From assembly GCA_029449245.1 (NCBI GenBank), contig JANATF010000007.1, positions 1,736,001 through 1,800,000 on the forward strand: a stretch of 64,000 nucleotides of DNA. Direction: 5' to 3'. Under the pieces are notes generated by a model, which did no database searches, was not told the origin of the DNA, and saw only the letters and a program-made list of their open reading frames with translations. Each line of letters begins with the position of its first letter. The first letter of the stretch is position 1. This DNA is from Mortierella alpina (taxonomy: Eukaryota > Mortierellomycota > Mortierellomycetes > Mortierellales > Mortierellaceae). A program made the translations under genes and the position numbers. Shown piece by piece: positions 1-13,497 of this stretch.

Positions 1-1156
1 TCGATCCCATTATACCCTGCCATTGGACTCTCTCAGGCTGGTACAGAGATCAATGCCAACTTTGGAGATCAGACGTTCTTGTTCAATATTGTTGATTACA
101 AGAAGGTGAGCAGAGGGATGATGCAATGTCCTGTTAGGGCTCTGTGGGTATCTCCTTTAGCTTTTTTCCTGACCTTGTGAATTATTCCGTTGATATAGAG
201 GGTCATGTCCAAGCCGATTCACCCGCAAACATTCCTTACCTGGAACAATGGTGACCGCAACGATAAGGTTTTCCAGATTCTTGCAGACGGATTATCGGTC
301 ATTGCTAGTGGTAAGCAAGGCTCATGTTCGAACACCATGCCCGTGTATTTTCTGAAAAGGGAGTGGGACCCGCGTTTTGGTTCTAACCAAATTTGATTCG
401 TATTATTTATCACTAGGTAAAGACGCGGGGTGCATCCGCGGTCCAAAGGTCTCTCCTCGCGACAAGGATGTGTTCTATTTCGAGATTACCATCCTTTACA
501 TGCCCCCGACAGAAACTGGGTAAGTTACAACGAGTGCTGCTTTTCCCAGCCTTGAAGGGAGGATAGGTTGACGAGCTCTGGTCGTGTGCCGCCAATGGCT
601 CACACTTTTGTTTTATTCTCGCTGTAAACTGTACTTTAGTACGCTCATGGTCGGAATGTGCGGCAAGGACCAGAACATGAAAGACATTTTAGGATGGAAA
701 CCCAACTCGTACGCGTATTCTGGTGAATTTGGCGACTTTTTGTCCTTGTCATCGAACCGATCGAGTCTGCATGCTCGGTCGCAGTCTGGAAAGATGAAGG
801 CCCGTGCACGTGGACCCGCCTTCCGAGCAGAGGCAGTGGTTGGATGCGGTGTTGATTTTGCGTCGCGTGAGCTGTTCTTTACGCTCAATGGCGAGTGCTT
901 GGGTCAGGCGTTCTATGACCTCGATGTGCTGGATTGCTATCCGTGCGTGTCTGTTGTGGACGGAGGCGGCGGTGTTGGCGGCCCTTTGTCGATGCTGAGA
1001 GAGCAAGCAGGGGTAGGATCAGGATCGGGTTATGCGCATGGGTTGACCTCGACCGGTGGTGTTCCCAATGACAAGTGCGGCTTTGAGTTCAAGGCTAATT
1101 TTGGACAGTACCCGTTCATGTTTGATATGGCGGCATTTGAGGCTTCAGAAGTATGA
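1..1156 (+). CDS. Tandem SPRY-domain protein, 3' part
   Basis: The 5' end lies outside the window. Exons are 1-105, 199-310, 417-519 and 640-1156, all joined in frame across GT..AG introns. The first exon ends one SPRY (concanavalin-like) domain, with the typical run GLSQAGTEINANFG. A linker follows, then a second SPRY-like stretch with FYFEITIL and later GWKPNSYAYSGEFG, VGCGVDFASRELFFTLNG and FKANFGQYPF, ending in the stop codon. SPRY domains are protein-interaction modules found in Ran-binding-protein-like adaptors and ubiquitin-ligase substrate receptors. No catalytic motif is visible. A Gly/Ser-rich loop interrupts the second domain near 960-1030, which is long for SPRY. An AATAAA at 1340 probably serves as its polyadenylation signal. 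The exact family and partner cannot be told without the missing N-terminus. Confidence 0.82.
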
Positions 1157-1339
1157 AAAGGAACCTCCTCTGGGGTCTCTATATTGCGTCTTGTTTCGGA
1201 AGCCAACATCGAAGCAAGCCTTTCTGAACAGCTCGATTTGAGGAAAGTGAGTTTTGAGGAGGGTGACCCGTGAAGCTTCGCGATATTGTTAGTCCTAGGA
1301 ATGCACATACATGATGCTCCCAATTGCCGACACTAAAGC

Positions 1340-1345
1340 AATAAA
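1340..1345 (+). terminator. Polyadenylation signal AATAAA (SPRY gene)
   Basis: A canonical AATAAA lies 184 nt after the stop codon of the SPRY gene. No competing gene lies nearby. Confidence 0.5.
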
Positions 1346-2271
1346 GATTCTTTTTTTTCGGCAAAAGGCAAAGAAGGTACTTCTGAGCCCCATCGGTCCA
1401 AGGGGAGTGGAATGATGACCAACAAGGCACCTTGCGATGATCAGGGACCTTCTTGCCTTGCATATATTACTTGTTCCAACGGACATCTCACACAGCCCCC
1501 CATAATATATTCTGAGACACCCGTATGTTTCTGATGAGAGCAGCAAAAAAAAAAAAAAAAGACATATTACGATGATCTCTGCTGTGCGTGCTATGCATCC
1601 ATGACATAGCTCGCTAGCAAGGTCATCACGAAAATGAATGTAGGAAAAGGAATAAGAAACAAGGAAGAAATGGGACCCTTTGATGTCAGCACGCATGCGA
1701 CAGTTTGTCATGAGGTATCTGGCTCGGGCGACCTTTGCCCCCCCTTCAACAAACTCACTCGAGGATATTCTAGCCCGGCCCAATAGCAAGAGAGCAGCGA
1801 TAGTTGCATGTTGCGATCTACGGGGCGCGATGATGACGATGACGTGAAAGTCAAAGCTTGCAATTTGGCGCTTTGAAAAAACCTGATGTTGTTGTTTTTG
1901 TCGTTGGCCACCCTCTACTGCGTCGAATCAAAAAAATGGACGCGAAATGTGGAGGACAGGGTTCTCTTCTCTCAAGGCGGGCCATATGAAGGGTAAACCA
2001 CAGTAAAATGATCCTCTCATCCCCCCCTGAAGTTTAGTGTCGATAAGAGTAGCGCGGGAGGATTAGAGTCAAGGGATAGGTAGTTGGTTAGATGCGGATC
2101 AAAATGCGAGGGGGCTCCTTGAGCGGAATATGGAGAGACTCTTTGTTGGATTGAAAAGGACCCTCTTCTCCAGCCGCAAAAAATGAAAGAGAAAGAAATA
2201 GCTTGTACTTGTTTTTATGTTGCATGCACGAGTAAAGGCATACTAAAAGAGTTCAGATGAGTTCAAGAAGA

Positions 2272-2295
2272 GATGATGATGATGATGATGATGAT
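2272..2295. repeat. (GAT)8 microsatellite
   Basis: Eight uninterrupted GAT units in intergenic DNA. Confidence 0.95.
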
Positions 2296-2885
2296 GAAGG
2301 TGACGCAAAAAACACCGTTCTGAAAGGGGCTAAGGGCTGCGCGCGCTCAACGGTCATCAAGAGCACGTCCGACAGAGGTGAAGGTTTAGAACGACTAAAA
2401 AAAAAAAGAGTGTGCGAAGGTTCAAGTGTTGAGGCGATAGAATCTTTGTGCATTTGTTTCCTTATTTTTTTTCCCTCGCTCTATGGGTCTAGCGATGGGC
2501 TTCGCTGAGGCCAAGGTTTGCCGCTGTTCATAAAGCGAGATGGAAGATAACAAAAACTTCTCCGGTCAAGCAAAAGTACGTGTCAAGCAAGGTAGAGGTG
2601 TCTTTCAGTGCTATGTGCACGTCATTCGGGCCGCATGTGTCATGATGTCATAGTATATATATATATATTATTGAATTGAACTGATCGTCTATTGGCCAAG
2701 GAGCTTTTCGTGCCATATCCCTCCAACCATATTCACACCAGCTTTCTTGCTCTGATGCGTTTCGGTGTGTTGTGCGTTGCTGTTGGCCCAGGGAAACACT
2801 GCACAACCCTCGGACCTGCCGCGCAAATCGTCTGACAGGCAGGCAGGAAAGGCGTTTTTCCCTGCCTCAGCATTGCTCCTGTCTC

Positions 2886-2913
2886 GCTCTCTCTCTCTGT
2901 GTGTGTGTGTGTG
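2886..2913. repeat. Compound (CT)n(GT)n microsatellite
   Basis: An alternating CT run passes directly into a GT run. It is a simple-sequence tract in the gene-free region. Confidence 0.9.
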
Positions 2914-4911
2914 AGTTTGTGCCTCTTAGTGGGAACGCCCTCAGTCAGTCAGGGCACTATGTTATTAGCTATCGTTCTACTATAAAAAGGACGCGGAGCC
3001 ATAGATATGAAGTCTCTGAGAAAGATGACAGAGATTGGTAAGAGGAAGAGAGGAAGAGAGGAAGAGGGGGAGGGGGGGGGGGAAGGGGAGAATGAATGAA
3101 TGATTCCCGATGGCACGTCTTTGTCTGCCATTTATAAGCGGAGGACTACAGCATATACTAAAAAAATGAACGAGCGATTAGTATATAGTATATCCCGCTC
3201 GAAAATAGCCCTCGTCGTCTCTTTGTCTCTCTTGTCTCTTTTTCTCCTTCATATTCAAAAATCCTTCCATTCGAGCTCATCCAATAATCTTTTTTTTCTG
3301 CTTCCACATTCTCCCTCGCTCTCCATTAATCCCTCCTGCCAGCAACCCATCCTCACCCGCACAGCATCGACTCTGCTCCACTCTCCTCTGCTCGACGCTG
3401 TCCGTCCCTTCTCACCCTCACCCTCGTTCCACCGCACTCGCCGCACTCGCTCCATCGGCCACCTTCGCCTGCCTGTGCTCGCTACCTTCCCGGGAATACG
3501 ACACCCACACATTTTTATCCTTTTTTCCCTTCACAGCAGAGTAAGTCATAGGGTCTGACAAATCCACCTGTTCTTTCCAGCACCCAACTGCCTCCACACA
3601 CACGAAGCACAACACCCAACACCCAACACGCCTTCGCAGATACACAGACACACAGACGCACACGCAAGCATAGCGATTTGCACCATGTGACAGCTTGCAC
3701 ATCTACACCTCACACACCACAAGCAACTAGCTCCAACTAGCTCCACATTCCATTTCATTCAGCAAACGTGACTCTGACAGAGTGCGTCAATCGACGTGGG
3801 CCTTGTCTCTTTCCCCTACCACATTTTCCCTGCCTCTCCTGCCTCTCCTGTCTCCCTCATTCGTCATTTGTCATCCAACAGAACAACCTTTACGGGGATC
3901 TAAGCATGTCGACACAAGCCCCGGAGACACTCGTCATTGTGTCTCGAGAGGGCAGTGTCTCAATATAGCGTAGCTGCCTCATTACGCGGTTGTGTATGTA
4001 TGGGCGCATACTGGTGGACACTTCTCGTGCAACGAGAGCGTGAATGGGGGAGAGAGAGAGTCAGTGGAAAAATAGGGTTGACCTTGGGAGTTTGTCCTTG
4101 AGGAATAGGGTTCGAAAAAGCTTTTTTCCTTTTTATTTCTTTGTGACATTGCAGTCATAAAGGGGAGAAAGGATATAGCTTGCTGCACGCCTAGAGCGAG
4201 GGTGAAAGGCGGGGGGTGGGGCAAGAAGGCGGGGGCGGTGAGGGAGAATGAAGGTCAATCGGTCGTGAAATGATATCAATTGCAATGCCTGCTCTCACAT
4301 TTAGAGCACCATCGACAGAAAGTATGTGGGAGAGGTGATAGCTGCCTGCTTAGAATAGCAGATGCATATGCACCAGCAATAGTTAGAGAGCTCTCTTCGT
4401 TGGTGACACCCGCGGCTGCGATGGCATGACGTGCAACATGGAGATGGATAGCCCTCGCCCAGAGCCCTGTTGGGTTTCCCATGGTCCTCCTCTTGTCAAT
4501 ATTTTGCACATCAATACCATCGCTCTCCTCCGCGGCTTCACTGCAGGCATGCGTGCACAGACACTCGCCAGCCCGATCACAAAACACTCACTGACTGACA
4601 ACATTTTCTTCTCTTTCGCGCGCTCCCGCTCCCTCTCTCTCAGTCTCTTTTGTTTGCCCTCGGTTCCCCTCCATTCTGTTCTGCGCTTGTCCTCTGTCCT
4701 CTCCTGTACTGCCGTCCACCAGCCAGACTATCCATCTCGTCGTCGATCGCTTTATATATTGGCTCTTCTTGCATTAAGAAACGACACCCACCAACTGCAC
4801 TAAGTACAGCCCAAGACGCGAAGAGAAACGCACACGAAGAGCCTACCAATACCACCCAGTAGCGTACTTCAACATCACCAGCCCAAGTGCCCCCTCGCAC
4901 CGTGTGCGGAT

Positions 4912-7900
4912 ATGGACCCGGACCTCGCCTGTGATCTCACCGTCAACAGCAACCATAATACCCACCTCAGCGACCATAGTCCACAGAACACTACCGACAG
5001 GCGGGCCACTTCCTTCAGCATGACCACCAGCACAGCTGCAGCAAGGGCCCAGCAGAGTTCCAACACCACCACTGCTTGTATAGCTCCAGGCGACGACACC
5101 GACCCTCTCGCCCACGCAAAGAATCACACTGCCACGCTTGCGGATCCCGTATCAATACGGGACTCCCACCCAGCGACCGCAGCGTCTACTGCCACCAAAG
5201 CGCTTCCTACTGCTTGCCCGCGCGCCTCCAGCCCATCCTCTACGTCGGTCATATCTTCTACCACTTTGTCAGAGCATGTCATCTCTTCAGCAGATAAAGG
5301 TAAGAGCCCGGCTGCGTCTAAAGGATCATGTCACTTCCGCGAATTAGTATGCTATGGCTGGGGGAAGGGGCGGTCATTGGATTTGCAGAGCTCTCGCACT
5401 AAACCAACTCCTTTTGGTACCCACCCATCCTTCCTTTGTTTTTTTTATTGCTCTCTGGTCCTGCCCATTGCCCCTGTTCTGCAGGTTCTAAACCATCCTT
5501 GGCTGAAAAAGATGCAGCTCGGTCCATGTCTCTATCCTCATCATCCTCAACCGCGTGTGATCTGTTTCGTCGGCAGAGCAGTACGCCCGGCAGTACAAGG
5601 TCGTCATCTTCCAAAGCCGTCTCGCCTTCGTTTGTATCGAGCAAGAATGTCGACCACAAGCATGGCTATCGCCACATTGGATTCGGCTCGTTCTTGCTCT
5701 GGCTTAGGGACCATCCGTCCTCTTCCACTGTTGGCGGATCCGAGAACCTGGCGCGGTTCTTGCTGGTGAAGAGCGTGTCCTTGATGGCCGCTTGCCTAGG
5801 ATGTGTGTATGGACTGGTCTTTGATCGACAGACGATTATCTCGGTATGTTCTGTCCTCCTGTTCTTCCTCCCTGCGATCCAAGGCGCCACAGGTGCAACA
5901 CGGACTTGCGGCTTTGTGTTGTCAAGTGCCCTTTTCGCTATCTTTCTCAGCTTCCAATTTCGATCCATGGCCCTGGTTGGGCCCAGTCTGGAAACGACGT
6001 TGCTCTTTGGCTTGCCACTGGTGACCGGAATGCTTGTCGGCCGAAAAGTGGGTCTGGCCACTTGCCTTGCAGTCATTTGTTTATCAATTGAAGAGTATCG
6101 CTCCAAGACAAAGGTAACTTCAGCTTTCCTTGCTTTCAGATCTTTTCTCTCAAATTGCACAAGGCTTTAAAATTAATATTACTTTCGCTGTCCTTTTGTT
6201 TAGAATGTGCCCATGTCCGAGGAAGAGGCATCGCGGCTATGGGCAGGGTTTGGTGCCTATTGGATCTCGCTGTTGTTCATTGGAGCCATGACCTGCCTGT
6301 ACCAGTGGTGCGTCGAGGTGTGTGTAAAGGATGTGAATTTGTTCAAAGACATTGCTGTTGCGAACGCGAAGTCAAAGGACGGCGTGGTCTCGTCCGTTTC
6401 GCATGAACTCAGGTAAACCGGAGTTGTCTATCTTGTTTCCTTCTGCAAGTCAATGCCGCCCCTCCCGCCTTCCCCCCTTTTTTCGTCTCTTATGCTGATA
6501 TTGATGTACTTTCGTGCTTATGTGTCGGAATAGAACCCCGCTAGCTGCTCTAATCGGCTGGACGGAGCTCCTGATGAGTGATCAGACCTTGAGTGCGAGC
6601 GCGCAGTCGACCGTTTCGCTGCTTCACTCCTCGACATTGTCGCTCCTGACGATTCTGAACGCGCTTCTGGATGTATCCAAGGTGTCGGCGGCCAAGATGA
6701 CCAACTGCAGTCAAAACTTCAACCTGCACGACCTGGTGCTCGACACTGCAAGGATGATGACCGGTCTGTCCGGAACCCGCACGGTCGAACTGTTGGTCGA
6801 CTTTAGCGCACAAGTACCCGAGTTGGTGCGCGCTGACCCTGGCATTATCAAGCAGGTCCTGGGCAACTTGATCTCCAATGCTATCAAGGTACGATGTCTT
6901 GCAGTGTTTGAATCGAACATAACATGGAAGAAAACAAAAAAAAACGACATTGCTAACACGAGCTATTGATCGTTTGTGCGTGATAAATAGTTCACAGATG
7001 TCGGATATGTCAATGTTGGCGTGTCTTTGAAGGAGGAAGATGATGATTCTGTCACGGTGGAGTTTGTCGTCCAGGACACTGGCAAGGGCATTGCGGACGA
7101 GCAAAAGGATAAGCTGTTCCATGAGTTTAGCCAGGTCGAAGGCGGCAAGTGCAAGTCTCATGAGGCTGGAACGGGACTCGGTTTGTTCTTGGTCAAAAAC
7201 CTTGTCGAGATCATGGATGGCACAGTGTTTGTGACGAGCGAACTTGGTGTTGGCTCGACGTTTGGCTTTGTCATCAAAATGGAGAAGCAGTACTTGGCCT
7301 TCCGCACACCCGGCTATGATCACGTTGTGACAGTGTCCTCTGCGTTCCAGTCCGATGGTATTCTGGAGATGGACCAGACCTCGCCCAAGCTTCCAATCAC
7401 CCCTGGTCTTGCCCGCAGCGCTACTCCGCTCGCATTCGCAGGCGTCAAAATTACCCCGGTACCCACCCCAGCCGGAACACCTAAAGAACCAGGTCAGGGA
7501 GGCGATTACTTTACCTTGCAGCCCTCAGAGGTAACTCGCGCCAATGCCAACAACATCACGCTGCGCACGCGCGACCACGCCTTTCTCTCCAGCCGGCAAT
7601 ACTACCTTCATTCACAGTGCGGCTACTTTGAGGACTTTCTCTGGAACACTGCCACAGGACGATGGAGAGCTCAAGGCGTGCGACGTCTCTCATACGACGA
7701 ATGCATCTATGGCTGGCAGGCAGACTTTGGCGTGGATGATTCTTTGGCCAGTCTTGGCGACGTATATTTGATCGATATCAGCCCTACCACGAATCGACCC
7801 AAATGCGCACTTGTGCTTACGGATCAGGATCATACGCGACTCTTCCTGATGAAGCTATCGCAGCTGCTTATCGCTCGAGCCAAGGAACGTATCGGAAAGG

Positions 7901-9171
7901 CTCGACAGGCCTCCATCATCCTGTTTTATCCTTTCGGCCACCCACCTTCGCTGGCTCAGGAGCCCTTGCTGACGCTGGGACAGTATTACCAGATCTCTCT
8001 CTGCCGGAAGCCAGTGACCGAAAGAGCTTTGGGAGCTATCATCAAGAAGCAAGTCATCACCATCCAGGCTGCAGTAAACGAGGGCGACTCGTCGTGCCCC
8101 GACAGCCCGCTCCAGACCGCCACGGGATCCACCTTGATCACGTCTGGCGCGTCTTGCACAAAGCAGGAGCCGACCCCGTCCAAGTCATTTGCTCAGGGCA
8201 TTGAAGCATTATCCTGCACGTCCATTTCAAGCAAGTCACCGTTGAGCTCAAGTGATTCCTTGGAGAGCTCCAGTCAAAGTTCTATCGACTCTGATCGGAA
8301 CAGTAGCCCAGAGCTCCAGACGATGATGCAAGCCTCACATGTCCGCTTCGCCAAGAGGAATGGGTCTGCTCCGAAGATTGCTCTCGCCACTCACCAAACC
8401 TCGTCGTCCTCCATCGAGGATCTTCCAGAAAGGATAGTGGCACCCATTGTCGACAAGCCCGCCAAAAGTCTTTTAAAGCGTTCGTCGATCAGCAGCGCTT
8501 CCAAGTCAAGACCGGGTTTGGCGACGAAGGCGAGCATCCAAGATATTAATGCGACGGGGAAGCGGATTCTCATTGTTGACGACAACTCTTTCAATCGTAA
8601 CCTCCTCTTTCACCAGCTGAAGAAGCTTGGGGTGTCGAGGGTCGATCAGGCAGCATCAGGCGAGGAAGCTGTGGAAAAGTTCACTCCAGACGTGCATGCA
8701 TTGGTACTGATGGACCTCAAGATGCCAACTATGGGCGGCTTCCAGGCCACGACCTTGATTCGCGAGAAGGAGCTTGCTCATTGGGGACCGCAGGTCATGT
8801 CGGCAGCAGATACCAGCAGGGGCTCTCCAGTCTTGCGACCGATCAACGAAAGTTTGGTTGAGAGCCGCATCGAGAAGTGCCCTTGGTCACCGGAGCGATT
8901 CGTGGGTCCAGCCGTTGACCTGAAGAGCAGCCGTCGTCGCGTCTCCGTCAGCAGCTCGTCAGCCGCAGGATCCACCAAGGACGCTTCGAATAAGGATAGC
9001 ACCAAGCCCACTCCTGCAACCGTCATAGCTGTCACGGCCGATTGGACAGCAGAGATCGGTGAGGACCGTGAACGAGCGCTGAGTGGCGGCTTTGACGATG
9101 TGATGGTGAAGCCGATCTCACTACCGTCGTTGTCTGTCCTCTTGGAACGCTACATGGTGTACCGCGACTAG
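4912..9171 (+). CDS. Membrane-anchored hybrid histidine kinase with C-terminal receiver
   Basis: Exons 4912-5299, 5485-6113, 6204-6412, 6534-6888 and 6991-9171 encode about 1253 residues. The N-terminal ~215 residues are Ser/Thr/Ala-rich and probably disordered. About 218-330 and 356-375 hold several hydrophobic segments (roughly five or six membrane passes). The H-box SSVSHELRTPLAAL follows, with phosphoacceptor His406 split from the next exon by an intron. The N-box is GNLISNAIKFTD, then G1 DTGKGIADEQ and G2 GTGLGLFLVKNLVEIMDG of the HATPase. After a long linker comes a receiver with IVDDN, VLMDLKMP (phosphoacceptor Asp1102), AVTAD and VKPIS. The protein should autophosphorylate on His and pass phosphate to Asp1102, feeding a phosphorelay (typically HPt to SSK1/SKN7-type regulators in fungi). 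The linker resembles a decayed receiver (see findings). A GTATGT at 5844 suggests an intron, but reading through keeps the frame, whereas splicing at nearby acceptors breaks it. The signal sensed is unknown. Confidence 0.9.
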
Positions 9172-9555
9172 GCAAAAGCTCGCTTTGTCGTCCCACCTTT
9201 CTCTTTTCCTGTCTTTCTGGCCCTTTTTTATTTTTCTTTCTCTTGCTCTCTTTTTTGCCATTTCTTGTTTCTGTAACAGTACGTCCGCTTCATCGCTTTT
9301 TCGCTTCCTCTACAAAAAAAATCTCCCAAAAAAAAGAAAAGAAAAAGAACTTTGGCATTTTTTCACACATAGACAACCCAGCCTTTTTCTCTTTTTTCTT
9401 TGCCGGGGACACTACTCTGGTTGGAGCCCCGAGTGCACTTCTTCCTGCCTCTTGTATTCCATATTGTGTACAATAAACATGGTTTTATTTTTTTTCAAGC
9501 AAACCTCGCCATGTGTCGAACAAAGTCCGAACGACGACGGACTCCAATGCCTGAT
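9172..9555. other. Convergent 3' ends of kinase and RPT6
   Basis: This 384-bp stretch between two stop codons is T-rich (about 9180-9300) with A-rich runs. It holds the plus-strand AATAAA at 9472. No gene is seen. Confidence 0.6.
9472..9477 (+). terminator. Polyadenylation signal AATAAA (kinase gene)
   Basis: AATAAA about 300 nt after the histidine kinase stop, just before the convergent RPT6 gene. Confidence 0.5.
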
Positions 9556-11333
<1,778 letters not shown>

Positions 11334-11715
11334 GGTCTGGAAATGTGGATCGGGGTTGGGAGGGAGAGGGAGAGTGAGAGAGAGAGGATGTTGCCCTGTG
11401 CTTTGTTCTTTTTCTATGGGCTGTTCCTTAAACGCTTGTCCTTGAAGGGGGGTAGGAGAGTCTTTGGTTGATGGTGTTCTGTCCTGCTTGACTGAATGTC
11501 AGAAGAATGAATGAGGTTGGGATGGACTTTCAGCAGAGTTGGTTCAAGCCAAACGCGTCAGCGGTCAAAGGAGCAGCCGCGTCTGTCCTTCCTGATGCAA
11601 CGTCATTTAATTGTGCATGGAAATATCTGTCATTATAACCAGCCTTTTCGCCCTGCTGAAAGAGCGGGCTTGCTTCTGACTGACTTGTTCTCATCCCATC
11701 CCATCTTCTTCACAA
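11334..11715. promoter_or_regulatory. Divergent promoter between RPT6 and the CCDC47-like gene
   Basis: The two start codons point away from each other across 382 bp, so both promoters and leaders must lie here. I see no clear TATA box and no proteasome-associated PACE-type element (GGTGGCAAA). Confidence 0.55.
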
Positions 11716-13370
11716 ATGTCGCGTGGTGCGCTTCTCTTCCTCGGCCTGGGTGCGTCGTTGGCTATGCTCGCCACTGTTCAGGCCAGTAAGGAATACTCGG
11801 AGAGGACCATGCTGCTGCATTCATGGCGACAAAGGACTGACCACAGCTGTGCTCTGGATGACTAAACGCCTTGCCTGATCGCGTTTCTAGATGCTTTCAC
11901 TGACTCGTTTGCTACTCAAGCCCCGTACTTTGCCTGTAAGGACATGCATACCCGGCGCAGCGCGCTGTGATTCACCATTGTACATTGGATACACTCGACC
12001 TCTTGTCGCTGACCCGGCATCGCCCCCCACTCCACTTCCCATCATTGGAAATAGCATTTCAAGAGTTACGGGAACTCTACGGCCACGAACTCATGTACTT
12101 GGGGTTCATCGTTTTGCTCCTGGTCGCCCATTTGGTCGGCAAAAGACACAATGAGGTGCTCGCTAAGACAACCATGGCTGTCATGCTTCCACTCTTCCGC
12201 GCCAACTTTTCGAGAGTCGGAGACAATGGCGCAGAATTGGCGATCGACGCTCCTCACGAGTATATCATCTACTTGACCGGACGTCGTCATGTTTCCACTG
12301 TCCACGGATTGATCAAGGTAATATACCCCCAGTGGAAATGTCAAGCCCAAGCCGATAGGGATGTTATGACCGTACACACCCTCTAACATAACACAACCTG
12401 CTTTTTTTTTTTTTTTTTATCTATGTAGATGAAGCCCCGACAGGATCTTATTCGCACCTTGTTGACGCTGTTCTCCAACCCAGCACAGGATACTTGCACC
12501 CTCAACGTGACTATGAACCCGGATGAGTACAGCAACGGAGTCTTTGCGATTGTGCCAAAGGCCACTGGAACCGCCGTCCGCAACAAGTACTACGATCTCT
12601 CGACTTTCACAAAGGCCTCGAATCAAAAGTCCCTCGATGCCTCACTGATCACCTTGACAGAGTCCAGCGAACTCACAGAGGCTATCCTGCCTCTGGTCGG
12701 TGAGAAGTTGAACCAAGCCGCTAGTTGGCTTGACTACTTTATTGTGTCCGATCAGCCCATGTACAAACCAGAGACGTAAGTTTGTTGCGATGTATAATGT
12801 CCTTCTATTCAGGGAAAAATTGTACTTGCACAGACCGTGTATTGAGCCTCCATGTATTCTTACTATTGGATTGATTAGCTTGCCTACTCAGCCCTATGCC
12901 AAGCGCATCTCGCTCTCCTTCCGACTGCCTAATGCCAGAAATGCCCGCGAGATTGTTCCTCTGATCGAGGCTTTGATCGCCTGTTTGGATGGATTGGCTG
13001 AGAACTGCCATGTATCAACTGTGGTAAGGACAGTATATCTATAATTTCTATATATATCCATGCTGTACCTTGTCCTTGAACAAAAAACAAAAGCGAGAAA
13101 GATCAACACGCTTCTGACATGTAATTTTTTTTTGTTGTTGTAATGTGGTTGCAGATCAAGTCCAAGATTAGCAAGGCTAGAGAGGAGGCCAGCAAGGAGA
13201 TCGGAAAGGCTGCTCAGGCAGAGAAGGCACGCGAACTGGAGGAGAAGAGATTGAAGGAGAAGCGGGAGCAGGAAAAGAACCTTTCACCCGAAGCTCAGCG
13301 CAAGCTTGCTGCCAAGGAGGAAAAGAGAGCCCTCAAGAAGCGACAGAAGGCGGTGACCAAGAAGGCATAA
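11716..13370 (+). CDS. CCDC47/PAT10-like ER membrane protein (DUF1682)
   Basis: Exons 11716-11785, 11891-11935, 12055-12317, 12429-12775, 12879-13023 and 13155-13370 encode 361 residues. A hydrophobic signal peptide occupies about residues 1-23. A short lumenal part is followed by one membrane segment (FIVLLLVAHLVG) and a cytosolic domain (GRRHVSTVHGLIKMKPRQDLIRTLL cut here by an intron). The C-terminal tail from about 300 is a highly charged Lys/Glu coiled coil rich in KEKREQE-type heptads. This order (signal peptide, single TM, globular domain, Lys-rich helix) matches metazoan CCDC47, a subunit of the PAT/multipass translocon that helps insert polytopic proteins at the ER and binds the ribosome through the basic tail. 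It is shorter than the human protein (~480 residues), mainly by lacking the acidic lumenal stretch. The function is inferred from family architecture. Confidence 0.85.
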
Positions 13371-13497
13371 GAATAGCAGCATCCCACAGGAGATGCCGCG
13401 AAAATGTAAAGGCAACAAGCGATACGTACTATCGACCCGCCAAAGGACAGAGAGGCAGAGAGTCAACAAGTCCTTTTATATATTGTTTTACACACAG

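Larger units (their letters stand above)
1157..4911. other. Gene-free 3.75-kb stretch upstream of the kinase
   Basis: I find no credible gene here. Open frames up to about 150 codons exist (for example 3100-3558 on plus), but they are low-complexity Ser/Leu/Pro translations of CT-rich DNA without splice-joined partners or family motifs. The stretch holds homopolymer A (about 1545-1560), a GAT microsatellite, a CT/GT microsatellite, a G-rich purine tract (about 3038-3082) and long pyrimidine-rich DNA from about 3200 to 4900. The pyrimidine-rich part is likely promoter and 5' untranslated region of the kinase gene. Unspliced leader exons or non-coding transcripts cannot be excluded. Confidence 0.55.

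Noticed and set aside
3100-3558. 152-codon plus frame upstream of the kinase
   Set aside because: Ser/Leu/Pro low-complexity from pyrimidine-rich DNA. A short hydrophobic stretch is not enough to call a secreted peptide.
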